Shown: positions 1-8,008 of the stretch, one piece after another
Layout: each line of letters opens with the position of its first letter
Position numbering within the stretch: the stretch's first letter is position 1
Assembly (NCBI GenBank): GCA_045631205.1
Contig: JAZQUI010000028.1
Coordinates: forward strand, 62,001-126,000
DNA length: 64,000 bases
Source of the DNA: HGM04593 sp045631205
GTDB taxonomy: Bacteria; Bacteroidota; Bacteroidia; Bacteroidales; Bacteroidaceae
Reading direction: 5' to 3'
Notes under the pieces: generated by a model
What the model was told of the DNA's origin: nothing
The model's database searches: none
The model's input: only the letters and a program-made list of their open reading frames with translations
Made by a program: the position numbers and the translations under genes

Positions 1-464
1 CGGTTCGATTTGCTAATGCTGTTGAAGATAAGAATGTAGATAAAGCATTGGATTATTTAAAGAAATCACCCGAGATGGGCGAGTTGATTTCCGACCAGTA
101 TCTCACACTTATCGATGAATTGATCGCAGAAGGAAGAATTATAGAAGTTGAAAACCTCTATAATAATTTGCGAAGCTATGTGAATGTAAGAGATAATGCC
201 ACACATCTTTCTCAAACCACATCAAATTTAGTTGAGTATTATTTAGTTAACAACAACGTAGATAAGGCTGCTAAATATGCGACAGATGTAACCGGTATTA
301 TACAGATTCTAAAACATCTTATCCAAAATGCTGATAATGCAGCAGCTCTTAAATATTATAAGAGAAATTCAAGCAGGCTTACCAAATACGATTCTTCGTT
401 AAGAAAAAGAGTTTTGGTAATTAAGGATGAAGTAGTTGAGGATTTTCTAAATTCACAAGAGTAA
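1..464 (+). CDS. C-terminal part of an uncharacterised helical protein
   Basis: The reading frame is open from base 3 at the left edge to a TAA at 462-464, so this is the last ~153 residues of a longer protein. The visible part is charged and predicted all-helical, with a spaced pattern resembling TPR or similar helical repeats (for example 'VDKAAKYATDV' followed by 'NADNAAALKYYKR'). No catalytic motif, signal peptide or membrane segment is visible in this portion. A strong hairpin terminator follows directly, so it ends its transcription unit. I do not recognise the family; the repeat assignment is an inference from residue pattern. Confidence 0.6.
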   Translation, partial: VRFANAVEDKNVDKALDYLKKSPEMGELISDQYLTLIDELIAEGRIIEVENLYNNLRSYVNVRDNATHLSQTTSNLVEYYLVNNNVDKAAKYATDVTGIIQILKHLIQNADNAAALKYYKRNSSRLTKYDSSLRKRVLVIKDEVVEDFLNSQE

Positions 465-485
465 CCAACTCGTTTTTAATAATGG

Positions 486-526
486 TATAACCCCCAAAAG
501 TTGTAAAAAAAACTTTGGGGGTTATA
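486..526 (+). terminator. Hairpin terminator after the first gene
   Basis: A 13-bp inverted repeat (TATAACCCCCAAA / TTTGGGGGTTATA) surrounds a 15-nt A-rich loop, 22 nt after the stop codon of the preceding gene. An AT-rich tract follows without a pure T run. Confidence 0.7.
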
Positions 527-548
527 ATATTATGCGGGTGTGTGGAGT

Positions 549-757
549 AAAAAGATAATTAATTTATCACCTTTGCAAGGTAATTTTATGGGCTCTTTAT
601 TCAAGCAGAAAATTTAGAAGATGAAAACAAGTCTTCAATACGATTCTTTGGGTGAAATTCAGATGCCCGGAGATGCGTACTATGGTGCTCAAACTTTGAG
701 AACATTGGTTAACTTTAAAGATGTTAGTGGTTTGTTAGTTGGTGAACCCCCTTTTAT
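549..757 (+). repeat. Direct repeat, copy 1: duplicated aspA promoter and 5' end
   Basis: This stretch matches 1571-1797 with scattered substitutions. Shared parts are the AAAAAGATAATT block, the 'gggctcttta' leader and about 45 codons of aspA. Copy 1 lacks about 23 nt that copy 2 carries as an internal GGGCTCTTT duplication in the leader. The two copies flank the SIMPL gene. Confidence 0.85.
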
Positions 758-759
758 TA
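621..759 (+). pseudogene. Truncated duplicate of aspA (first ~46 codons)
   Basis: The translation begins MKTSLQYDSLGEIQMPGD and continues YYGAQTLRTLVNFKDVSG, nearly the same as the start of the intact aspartase at 1666 (MKTRLEHDSLGEIQVPAD). Similarity stops at about codon 46, next to the stop codon of the convergent SIMPL gene (760-762). The frame then runs into antisense SIMPL sequence and ends at 806. None of the aspartase catalytic core is present, so it cannot be functional. Divergence from the intact copy (about 20-25% of residues) suggests the duplication is not recent, or that the copy came from a related strain. Confidence 0.85.
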
Positions 760-1455
760 TTACCGCAATGCGTAATCTATTGTGGTTACGACGCGTACTT
801 TTTTAATCTGTGGTGTGGTCTCGTCGCTCGAGATGCTGAACTGTCCTTGGTTGGCATTGCGTATATCGCCCAGGCGGCTCTGCGAGTCCTCGGCAAATTT
901 TTGTGCCACGGCGCGGGCATTGCGAGTGGCCTCTTCTATCATCGCCGGTTTCAGTTCGTTAAGGTTCGTGAATTCAAAACGTGGCTGGTACTGGTAGTCG
1001 GTGGTTATGGCGATGTTCACCTTCATTAGCTCCACCTGTTTTTTCATCAAGGAAAGAATCTTATCTACCTGTGACGATATAACTGTGATAACAGCCTCGG
1101 CCTGGTAGCGGTATTTTATTTCGTTGCTGCTGTAGTAGTCGGCCATGCGGTCGCGCACTTGTGGCGCCGAATTTATAATCTCGCTATCGCTTATTCCGTT
1201 TCTTTTGAGGAACGCTGTTATTGCTTCGCTGTTGCTTTCAACCTCTTTGTAAAGTTGCGCAAGGTCGTTGTTTACACACTTGTAGGGGAGATACCACACA
1301 ACGCGGTCGGCCTTTACTTCACGCTCAGCAAGGCCTTTTACTGTTACATACCTGTCTTTGCTCGAATAGTTGTCAATTCCAGCTTTGATGAACCAACCGC
1401 CTATTGCAACTCCAATGGCTATGAGTGCAGCGCTAGCTATTTTACTTTTTTCCAT
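760..1455 (-). CDS. SIMPL (DUF541) domain periplasmic protein
   Basis: A 231-aa protein with an N-terminal hydrophobic signal anchor (SAALIAIGVAIGGWFIKAGI) followed by a SIMPL/DUF541 domain. Typical features are 'VTVKGLAEREVKAD' at the domain start and a final 'VRVVTTIDYALR' strand. The family is periplasmic and of unclear biochemical role; members are often linked to stress phenotypes. I chose the ATG at 1455 because a promoter (-7 box at 1488-1495, -33 TTTG at 1516-1519) lies just upstream. The 21-codon longer frame would begin inside that promoter. The gene sits between two copies of the aspA 5' region and is convergent with the truncated copy. Confidence 0.8.
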   Translation of the reverse strand: MEKSKIASAALIAIGVAIGGWFIKAGIDNYSSKDRYVTVKGLAEREVKADRVVWYLPYKCVNNDLAQLYKEVESNSEAITAFLKRNGISDSEIINSAPQVRDRMADYYSSNEIKYRYQAEAVITVISSQVDKILSLMKKQVELMKVNIAITTDYQYQPRFEFTNLNELKPAMIEEATRNARAVAQKFAEDSQSRLGDIRNANQGQFSISSDETTPQIKKVRVVTTIDYALR

Positions 1456-1487
1456 AGTGATGCTTATGTTTGCAGTGTTTAACGCAG

Positions 1488-1519
1488 CTAAAGTATTTAA
1501 TTTTTGTTCAAATGTCAAA
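1488..1519 (-). promoter_or_regulatory. Bacteroidetes-type promoter for the SIMPL gene
   Basis: On the minus strand a TTTG (1516-1519) is separated by 20 nt from TACTTTAG (1488-1495), which matches 7 of 8 positions of the Bacteroidetes TAnnTTTG -7 box. The leader to the chosen ATG is about 30 nt. Confidence 0.55.
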
Positions 1520-1562
1520 TATCTGCCTCTTTTTGTGTTTTTTTATTAAAAAAAAAGTCATT

Positions 1563-1596
1563 TTTGCATTAAAAAGATAATTAATTTATATCTTCG
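1563..1596 (+). promoter_or_regulatory. Promoter of the intact aspA
   Basis: TTTG at 1563-1566 and TATCTTCG at 1589-1596 are separated by 22 nt, resembling a Bacteroidetes -33/-7 pair. The predicted leader to the aspA ATG is about 65 nt. The corresponding box in the truncated upstream copy is altered (CACCTTTG). Confidence 0.5.
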
Positions 1597-1797
1597 CAAG
1601 GTGATTTTATGGGCTCTTTGTTGGGGCTCTTTATTAAACAGAAACTTATTAAAATTATATAGAAGATGAAAACACGTCTTGAACACGATTCTTTGGGCGA
1701 AATTCAGGTGCCCGCAGATGCGTACTATGGCGCTCAAACTTTGAGAGCATTGGTTAATTTTAAAGATGTTAGTGGTTTGTCTATTGGCGAACACCCT
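1571..1797 (+). repeat. Direct repeat, copy 2: aspA leader and 5' end
   Basis: This is the counterpart of 549-757. It contains a short tandem duplication of GGGCTCTTT in the leader (about 1610-1634) that copy 1 lacks. Homology ends near codon 45 of aspA. Confidence 0.8.
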
Positions 1798-3084
1798 TAT
1801 TATATTAAGGCGCTTGCTATGGTCAAGTGGGCAGCCGCTCACGCCAACGTGTCGTTGGGTTCGCTCGACGAAGAGATTGGTACAGCTATTAAAAAGGCTT
1901 GTGAGGAGATTATGGAGGGCGCGTTGAGCGACCAGTTCCCCATCGACCTCATTCAGGGTGGTGCGGGTACATCTACCAATATGAACATCAACGAGGTTGT
2001 TGCGAACCGTGCGCTCGAAATTATGGGTCACAATAAGGGAGAATATCAATATTGCAGCCCCACAGAGCATGTCGACCTCTCGCAATCGACCAACGATGCT
2101 TATCCCACAGCCTTCAAACTCTGTTTCATTCTTCACAATGAGGACCTTGTTCGCGAGCTTCAGCGTCTTATAGCTGCGTTCCGTGCAAAAGGTAAGGAGT
2201 TTGACAAAGTTATCAAGATGGGTCGTACCCAGTTGCAGGATGCTGTACCTATGACTCTAGGACAGGAGTTCGAGGCGTTTGCCGTTACTCTCGACGAGGA
2301 GGTGAGTCGCTTGAACGAGGTTGCAAGCCTTTTCCTTGAGGTTAATCTTGGTGCTATGGCCATTGGTACAGGTATCAACACTGTACCAGGTTATTCACAT
2401 ACAGCGGTAGATGCTTTGCGTGTAATCTCCGGCAAGAAATTTGTGCTTGCAGGCAACCTTGTTGAAGCTACATCCGATGCCGGTTCTTCGGTTATGTATT
2501 CTTCGGCTTTGAAGCGTTTGGCTGTTAAGCTCTCTAAAATATGTAACGACCTTCGTTTGCTTGCCAGCGGTCCTCGTTGCGGCTTGAACGAGATTAACCT
2601 CCCTGCTGTGGTTCCCGGTTCTAACCTTATGCCCGGTAAGGTGAACCCCGTCATCCCCGAACTTGTGAACCAAATTTGTTACAGCGTAATTGGTAACGAC
2701 CTCACTGTTACTTTTGCAGCCGAGGCAGGCCAGTTGCAGTTGAATGCTATGGAGCCTATTATTGTTCACTCTATGCTTTCGTCTATACGTATGATGCTCA
2801 AAGGTCTTACACGCCTTCGCGTGCTTTGTGTCGATGGCATCACCGCCAACGAGGGTCACTGCAAGGAGTTGGTACTTGGCAGTATCGGTATTGCTACTGC
2901 GCTTAACCCTGTTATCGGCTTTGAGAACACAGACCGCATTGCGAAGCGTGCGTTGAAGGAGAACCGTAGCATTTACGACCTTGTGCTCGAGGAGCAGCTT
3001 ATATCGAAAGAGGATCTCGATGAGTTGTTGCGTCCCGAAAAGATGATTGCTCCTTATATGATTAAGCCTAAAAGACGCTATTGA
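1666..3084 (+). CDS. aspA: Aspartate ammonia-lyase (aspartase)
   Basis: A 472-aa enzyme of the aspartase/fumarase superfamily that deaminates L-aspartate to fumarate and ammonia in the cytoplasm. The superfamily signature GSNLMPGKVNP lies at residues 318-328. The N-terminus (DSLGEIQVPADAYYGAQTLR) and the 'GGAGTSTNMNINEVVANRA' segment fit AspA rather than FumC. Length is normal for the family. In gut Bacteroidales the fumarate made here feeds fumarate respiration. The gene has its own promoter (1563-1596) and is followed by a hairpin terminator, so it is probably monocistronic. Its first ~45 codons and leader are duplicated upstream at 549-757. Confidence 0.93.
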   Translation: MKTRLEHDSLGEIQVPADAYYGAQTLRALVNFKDVSGLSIGEHPYYIKALAMVKWAAAHANVSLGSLDEEIGTAIKKACEEIMEGALSDQFPIDLIQGGAGTSTNMNINEVVANRALEIMGHNKGEYQYCSPTEHVDLSQSTNDAYPTAFKLCFILHNEDLVRELQRLIAAFRAKGKEFDKVIKMGRTQLQDAVPMTLGQEFEAFAVTLDEEVSRLNEVASLFLEVNLGAMAIGTGINTVPGYSHTAVDALRVISGKKFVLAGNLVEATSDAGSSVMYSSALKRLAVKLSKICNDLRLLASGPRCGLNEINLPAVVPGSNLMPGKVNPVIPELVNQICYSVIGNDLTVTFAAEAGQLQLNAMEPIIVHSMLSSIRMMLKGLTRLRVLCVDGITANEGHCKELVLGSIGIATALNPVIGFENTDRIAKRALKENRSIYDLVLEEQLISKEDLDELLRPEKMIAPYMIKPKRRY

Positions 3085-3100
3085 TTTATAGAATATTACA

Positions 3101-3130
3101 GATGGCTCGCTCTTGAAGGCGAGCCATCAT
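3101..3130 (+). terminator. Terminator after aspA
   Basis: A 10-bp stem (GATGGCTCGC / GCGAGCCATC) with an 8-nt loop, followed by ATATTTATT, 17 nt after the aspA stop. Confidence 0.75.
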
Positions 3131-3148
3131 ATTTATTAGCTTATCCCA

Positions 3149-5140
3149 ATGAAGAAGATTGCTTTTTTTCTTGTTTGCCTGCTCTTGACAGCATGCAATG
3201 GCAGGGTGGTGCAGGAGCAGAGTGATGTGATAAAAAACATCCCACTGCAGGCTCCGCAATTGCCTGCTGATGTGAAACTTGTGCCCGAGGCTTACGCAAC
3301 AAAAGTGGTTGTGGAGTTCAAGGGTGGCAAGGTCGAGGTGTCGTCATTACCTGCCGGTGTTACGGCCGAAGTCAATGGTGCCGATGTGGTGTTGCGTTCT
3401 GCAATGCAAGGGGTGGAGTATGTGCTTTGTGGCGCTACCGACAGGGGGTCATTTACTTTGATTAGCGAGCGTTCTCCTTTGCTCACTCTCGATGGAGTTA
3501 AAATTCATTCTGTGGGGTGCGATGCATTTGCTGTCTCTTCAAAAGAGAAAATTTATATTAGTGGCTCGGTTGCCACATTCAGCGATGAGCCTTCTGTGAC
3601 AGGAGTAGTTGGTAAGCAATCGGCTGCAATGATGCTGATGGGTGATGCTGTTTTGTGTGGCGGTGTCGATTTGTATTTGCAGGCTACGCGTCGTGATGCA
3701 TTGTCATCGACAGGTATTATCTATGTGGATAGCGCGCGTGTTGTTGTGGATTATGCCGCGGCATCGGCGGTGAATGCAACAAAGGGTGTGGTGTTTGCAC
3801 AGGGCGAGCTTGCTGCAACTGCGTTGAAGGATGTTGTTAAAGTGAAGAACGGCAATTTTATTATGCTTGATGGTACTGTTACCATTGGTTCTGCTGCCGA
3901 CAAGTCCGATGCTGTTACTGCACGTAACATATATCTTTATGGTGGCACGCTAGTTGCCGATCTGCAAGGTGCTGCGGCAAAGGGACTCAAGAGCAAAGAG
4001 TCGGTTTTTCTTCTGGGTGGTGAACTTAAAGTACATACATCGGGTGGTGCAATCTATGCCGAAAAGAAGAGCGATTATAGTTCGTCGTCGTGTATAAAGA
4101 GTACACTTGATACATATATAAATAATGCAAACGTGTCGCTTGTGAGCGATGGCGATGCGGGTAAAGGCATAAATTGCGACGGTTTGTTGCAGATAGATGG
4201 TGGTGTGGTGTCGGTAAAAACTACAGGAAACGATGTGGTACATCCGATAGACCTCAACGCTCACGCATCGGCGAAAGGTATCAAATGTGACAGCACGATT
4301 CTTGTGAAGGGTGGTAACATTGAGGTGCTTGTTCAGGGCAAGGGCGAGCGATGCGAGGGTGTGGAGTCGAAGGGCAACATCATAATATCGGGCAAGGATG
4401 CAAGGTTGTATGTTTGTGCTTTTGACGATGCAATAAACTCGGGTGGCGACTTTGTGCTTGATGACGGTTGTGTTTTTGCATATTCGGCAGCGAACGATGG
4501 TATCGATAGCAATGCGAAGGTTTGTATAAATGGCGGTGTGCTAATTGCGAATGGTTCGCATACTCCCGAACAGGGTGTGGATTGTGACTTTGAACGTGAT
4601 TTTACATTGCGTGGCGGTACATTCCTCACTTTGGGCGGCTCGTTTGGAATGTCGCCTTCGCTTCCCAAAAACCACGATACCGATGCTGTGGTTGTTGCGT
4701 GGTGTGGTGTTGAGGCTATACAGGGGCGTTTCTTTAATGTCGCCGATGGCGATGGCGAGGTGTTACTGTCTTATCGCTTGCCACGTTCGTTGAGCAATGC
4801 TTCTTTTGTGGTTTCTTCTCCATCTATGGAAAAGGGCGGTGAATATTCAATGTTTTTGAGTGATACCGTGTCGGGTGGCACAGCTATGGGGTGTGGCCTA
4901 TATATGTCGGCTGTGGCGCAGGCTGCCGGCGATGTTGTCAGATGGCAGCAGGGTGGCTTGCTTGCTATTATAGATGGTAAGGGCGATGCCCGTTTTATAA
5001 ACCCCGATACTATTAAATCTGTCGGTAAAGGCTTTCCCAGTGGTGCTGAAGGCAAGATGCCTCCACCCCCTCCCGCAGGGTTTATGCCTTTAGGGGATGT
5101 TCCGGCAATTAGTAATTTGCCGAGTGAAGGTTGGAGGTAA
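3149..5140 (+). CDS. Beta-helix lipoprotein, carbohydrate-binding Cthe_2159 family
   Basis: A 663-aa predicted lipoprotein: signal peptide MKKIAFFLVCLLLTAC with the lipobox Cys at residue 16. The body is made of repeated turns such as 'DGGVVSV', 'VKGGNIEV', 'INGGVLIANG' and 'DDAINSGGDFVLDDG'. This is the repeat style of the carbohydrate-binding-domain family named after Clostridium Cthe_2159, a right-handed beta-helix that binds acidic polysaccharides such as pectate. Asp-rich turns (DAINS, DGIDSN, GVDCD) are typical and may bind calcium. The C-terminus has a Pro run (PPPPPAGF) and lacks a sorting domain. Location is probably the cell surface or the periplasmic face of the outer membrane. The binding role is inferred from the family. 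Confidence 0.75.
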   Translation: MKKIAFFLVCLLLTACNGRVVQEQSDVIKNIPLQAPQLPADVKLVPEAYATKVVVEFKGGKVEVSSLPAGVTAEVNGADVVLRSAMQGVEYVLCGATDRGSFTLISERSPLLTLDGVKIHSVGCDAFAVSSKEKIYISGSVATFSDEPSVTGVVGKQSAAMMLMGDAVLCGGVDLYLQATRRDALSSTGIIYVDSARVVVDYAAASAVNATKGVVFAQGELAATALKDVVKVKNGNFIMLDGTVTIGSAADKSDAVTARNIYLYGGTLVADLQGAAAKGLKSKESVFLLGGELKVHTSGGAIYAEKKSDYSSSSCIKSTLDTYINNANVSLVSDGDAGKGINCDGLLQIDGGVVSVKTTGNDVVHPIDLNAHASAKGIKCDSTILVKGGNIEVLVQGKGERCEGVESKGNIIISGKDARLYVCAFDDAINSGGDFVLDDGCVFAYSAANDGIDSNAKVCINGGVLIANGSHTPEQGVDCDFERDFTLRGGTFLTLGGSFGMSPSLPKNHDTDAVVVAWCGVEAIQGRFFNVADGDGEVLLSYRLPRSLSNASFVVSSPSMEKGGEYSMFLSDTVSGGTAMGCGLYMSAVAQAAGDVVRWQQGGLLAIIDGKGDARFINPDTIKSVGKGFPSGAEGKMPPPPPAGFMPLGDVPAISNLPSEGWR

Positions 5141-5148
5141 TAGTTTTA

Positions 5149-5180
5149 GTGGCGTACAGGTGGTTGCGCCACTTTTTTAT
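5149..5180 (+). terminator. Terminator after the beta-helix lipoprotein gene
   Basis: AGTGGCG (5149-5155) pairs with CGCCACT (5168-5174) and is followed by six T residues. Confidence 0.8.
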
Positions 5181-5222
5181 TTGCTTTTTGTTGTTTTTAC
5201 AAATGCAATCTCGTTGTTTTCT

Positions 5223-5250
5223 TGTAGGGGAAACCGATGCGTGCCCTACA
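5223..5250. repeat. REP-like imperfect palindrome
   Basis: TGTAGGGG (5223-5230) and CCCTACA (5244-5250) form an inverted repeat with a degenerate GC-rich centre. It lies in the non-coding gap between two terminators (5181-5380). It resembles short dispersed palindromes with TGTAGGGG ends seen in intergenic regions of Bacteroidales. A related CCCTACG/CGTAGGG palindrome occurs at 60609-60626. I see no gene in the rest of this gap. Confidence 0.45.
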
Positions 5251-5380
5251 TATTATTCTTGCGATTAAACATTTAATAGAAAGAATATATCACAAAATAT
5301 CGAGCATGTAAATAGAGAATTTAACCCATCAGTCCGCTCAATATTTCAACTTACTTCAAAGCTAGTATTGAATGGATAAT

Positions 5381-5417
5381 AAAAAAACGCCCAAACATTA
5401 AGTTTGAGCGTTTTCTG
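5381..5417 (-). terminator. Terminator of the OmpH operon
   Basis: On the minus strand, AAACGCTCAAAC pairs with GTTTGGGCGTTT (one mismatch) around a 5-nt loop and is followed by a T run at 5381-5387. It lies just after the ompH-like stop codon. Confidence 0.8.
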
Positions 5418-5434
5418 TTATGATTGTTAGCTTA

Positions 5435-6031
5435 TTAATCTCTGCTATCCTGGTATCTCTTGTTAAGTCCGCTTATAACATCTTTGGTTATGTCGAGTGC
5501 CTTGTTGGCGTAAAGCAGGTTGTCGCCCACGCGGCTGATGATGAGGTCGTAGCCATTAACCTTGTTGTACTCATCGAGGAAAGCGTTTATTGAGTCGCGA
5601 AGAATTACATTGTTCTTCTGGCTTTCCGCAGCGAGTTCGCTAGCAAGGCGCTCCGAGAGTTTGTCGTAGTCCTCACGGCGTTTGATTATGCGGCTCTGCT
5701 CCTCTTCGGCACGTTTCTGTGTTGCATATACGTTGTTCTCGAGCTTGCGTTGGAAGTCTTCGATATCGGCTTGTATGTCTTTTGCTTTTTCGCTCAAAGT
5801 CATACGCATATTTTCTTCCTTGCGCAACATCTCTTTGTTGATGGTTACAGACAGTTCGTAGTTGCTGAGCAGTGAGTCAATATCGACAAATGCGATTTTA
5901 ATTCCTTTTGCTCCTTCGCATACTGCGGGTGAAGGTGCAACTTGGGTGTTGTCTCCTTTGTTGCATTGTGTGAATGTAAATATTGCGGCTACTGCTGCTG
6001 CAATTAATGTAAGGTTCTTGAAATTTTTCAT
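5435..6031 (-). CDS. OmpH/Skp-family periplasmic chaperone, lipoprotein form
   Basis: A 198-aa protein with a hydrophobic leader and a Cys at 'FTFTQCNKG', which suggests lipidation. The start of the mature domain, 'KIAFVDIDSLLSNYEL', is the classic OmpH opening strand. A long charged coiled coil follows (residues ~65-140, rich in E, K and R), then 'INAFLDEYNKVNGYDLIIS', typical of the family's C-terminal strand region. Skp/OmpH proteins hold unfolded outer-membrane proteins in the periplasm. I chose the ATG at 6031 because the signal peptide begins there; the longer frame adds ten polar residues and overlaps the upstream gene. It follows the small membrane-protein gene by 7 nt, so the two are probably co-transcribed. 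Confidence 0.85.
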   Translation of the reverse strand: MKNFKNLTLIAAAVAAIFTFTQCNKGDNTQVAPSPAVCEGAKGIKIAFVDIDSLLSNYELSVTINKEMLRKEENMRMTLSEKAKDIQADIEDFQRKLENNVYATQKRAEEEQSRIIKRREDYDKLSERLASELAAESQKNNVILRDSINAFLDEYNKVNGYDLIISRVGDNLLYANKALDITKDVISGLNKRYQDSRD

Positions 6032-6038
6032 AGTTTGT

Positions 6039-6257
6039 TTATTGTTTTTTTCTTGTTTCATTTACTGCCATGTGGTTGTCGCGACGGGCATCTTTGTCTT
6101 GCGACTGTACGCATTTTATTCCTCTTTTACGCATGTGTTTGTTGCCGCCGACATGTGTGTTGGGGAATTTCCCGTTCTTTTTTATTATTATGGTAATTGC
6201 TAATAAAGCAAAACTTATAGCAATTATTAACAACGTTAATAGTAAAGTTTTAAACAT
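6039..6257 (-). CDS. Small single-pass membrane protein, unknown function
   Basis: A 72-aa protein with one N-terminal transmembrane helix (LLLTLLIIAISFALLAITII) and a basic tail containing 'FPNTHVGGNKHMRKRGIKC' then 'VQSQDKDAR'. I recall similar short proteins with this tail in Bacteroidales, which supports a real gene, but I know of no assigned function. It lies 7 nt upstream of the OmpH-like gene in the same orientation. A role in the envelope is only suggested by the context. The tail carries a single Cys and no recognised metal-binding motif. Confidence 0.65.
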   Translation of the reverse strand: MFKTLLLTLLIIAISFALLAITIIIKKNGKFPNTHVGGNKHMRKRGIKCVQSQDKDARRDNHMAVNETRKKQ

Positions 6258-6351
6258 TTCCTTTATATTTGTAAAGCAATATATTATGCTGCAAGGAGAC
6301 AGGATGTTGAGGTTTGAGGCCCCTCAGGTGTGTTTCCCTTGTAATGCGGTG

Positions 6352-6359
6352 CGAAGATA
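6352..6359 (-). promoter_or_regulatory. -7 box upstream of the small membrane protein/ompH operon
   Basis: TATCTTCG on the minus strand, about 95 nt before the start of the 72-aa gene. No clear TTTG -33 box was found at the expected distance. Confidence 0.35.
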
Positions 6360-6483
6360 ACTTTTTTGTCTGTTTTTATGCCTTTTGTGGGCGAAAAAAT
6401 GTCAAAAAGAATGTAAATATTTCGATTATTAAAGTTATTTTACAAAGAGTGATTATAAATTAACAAATTTAAACAGTAATAGA

Positions 6484-7941
6484 ATGGAAAATATAAATTT
6501 GGAACCCAAAGCTGTGTTCGACTATTTTTTGCAGTTGTGTAAAATCCCCCATGGTTCAAAGAACGAGGCGCAGATTTCTAAATTTCTTCAGGATTTTGGA
6601 AAAAGCCTTGGTTTTGAAACTTTGGCCGATGAGGTGGGAAATGTTGTTATAAAGAAACCTGCTACTCCCGGTTATGAGAATCGTAAAACTGTGATTTTGC
6701 AGGGCCATATGGATATGGTGTGCGACAAGCGTCCCGACGTGGTACATGATTTTACAAAAGATCCTATAAAGACTTTCGTTGATGGCGAGTGGTTGAAAGC
6801 CGAGGGTACGACACTTGGTGCCGATAATGGTATTGGTGTTGCTGCGGGTATGGCGGTACTTGCCGACAAGAATTTGAAACACGGTCCCATAAACTGCCTC
6901 TTTACCATTGACGAAGAGACCGGTCTTACCGGTGCCGAGATGTTGAAACCGGAATTCTTGGCAGGTGATATTCTCATAAATCTTGACTCGGAGGACGAGG
7001 GTGATATCTTCATTGGCTGTGCGGGTGGTATGCGGACTACGGCTGTCTTTAAACACATGTGGGTGCCGGTAGCCGATGATATGTTCTATATGAAAATAGA
7101 CATTTCGGGGCTTACAGGTGGACACTCGGGCGATGATATAGAGAAAGGACGTGCCAATGCCAATAAATTGCTTTGCCGTTTCTTGTCGCGCGTTGCCGAT
7201 AAATATGAGTTCTATCTTTGCGATATTTCGGGTGGCAGCTTGCATAATGCAATTCCGCGAGATGCTTCGGCGGTGATAGCTGTCCAGGCTACCGACAAGG
7301 AGTCGGTGCGCATTGATTTCAATATCTTTGCAGCCGAGGTGCAGGACGAGTTCAGCGTTACAGAGCCTAATGCACGTTTTGTACTTCAAAGCACTGAACC
7401 CACCAGTCGTTGCATTGACCCTGTGGTGGCGAAAGGTTTGATAAAATCTGTGAATGCTGCGTTCAACGGTGTGTTTGCAATGAGCCAGGATATGCCGGGT
7501 CTTGTTGAGACATCGAGCAACCTTGCATCAATAAAGCGTACATCGGAGAATGCCATAACAATTGTAAGCAGCCAGCGCAGTTCTATTGAGTCGGCGCGCA
7601 ATGCTGTTTCCGACACTGTGCGTGCAGCCTTTGAACTTGGTGGTGCTGCGGTAGAGTGCAATGGCGGTTATCCAGGCTGGAAGCCCAATGTGAAGTCGGC
7701 CGTGTTGAAGGTTGCTTGCGATACCTACAAAGAAATTTTTGGTCGCGAAGCGAATATCAAGGCTATTCACGCGGGACTCGAGTGTGGTCTTTTCCTTGAG
7801 AAGGCTCCCGGGCTCGATATGATATCTTTCGGTCCCACAATGCGTGGCGTACACTCTCCCGACGAGCGTTTGAACATACCTTCGACCGAGCGTTGGTGGC
7901 ATCATCTTGTTGCTGTACTCGAAAATATTCCTCTTAAATAA
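6484..7941 (+). CDS. pepD: Aminoacyl-histidine dipeptidase (M20 family)
   Basis: A 485-aa cytosolic M20 metallopeptidase of the PepD/carnosinase type that cleaves Xaa-His and other dipeptides. Metal-site motifs are visible: 'LQGHMDMV' (H75, D77), 'GADNGIG' (bridging Asp), 'TIDEETGLTGAE' (E144/E145) and 'HAGLECGLF' near the C-terminus. A lid domain occupies roughly residues 200-380. Length is standard for PepD. The upstream gap (6360-6483) is AT-rich; the gene appears monocistronic. Confidence 0.92.
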   Translation: MENINLEPKAVFDYFLQLCKIPHGSKNEAQISKFLQDFGKSLGFETLADEVGNVVIKKPATPGYENRKTVILQGHMDMVCDKRPDVVHDFTKDPIKTFVDGEWLKAEGTTLGADNGIGVAAGMAVLADKNLKHGPINCLFTIDEETGLTGAEMLKPEFLAGDILINLDSEDEGDIFIGCAGGMRTTAVFKHMWVPVADDMFYMKIDISGLTGGHSGDDIEKGRANANKLLCRFLSRVADKYEFYLCDISGGSLHNAIPRDASAVIAVQATDKESVRIDFNIFAAEVQDEFSVTEPNARFVLQSTEPTSRCIDPVVAKGLIKSVNAAFNGVFAMSQDMPGLVETSSNLASIKRTSENAITIVSSQRSSIESARNAVSDTVRAAFELGGAAVECNGGYPGWKPNVKSAVLKVACDTYKEIFGREANIKAIHAGLECGLFLEKAPGLDMISFGPTMRGVHSPDERLNIPSTERWWHHLVAVLENIPLK

Positions 7942-8008
7942 AGCTTTTGCAATAATTCGGATTTTTGTTCGTTATTATTGTATTGTGAAATTTAAGAAAA
8001 TAAGGTAA

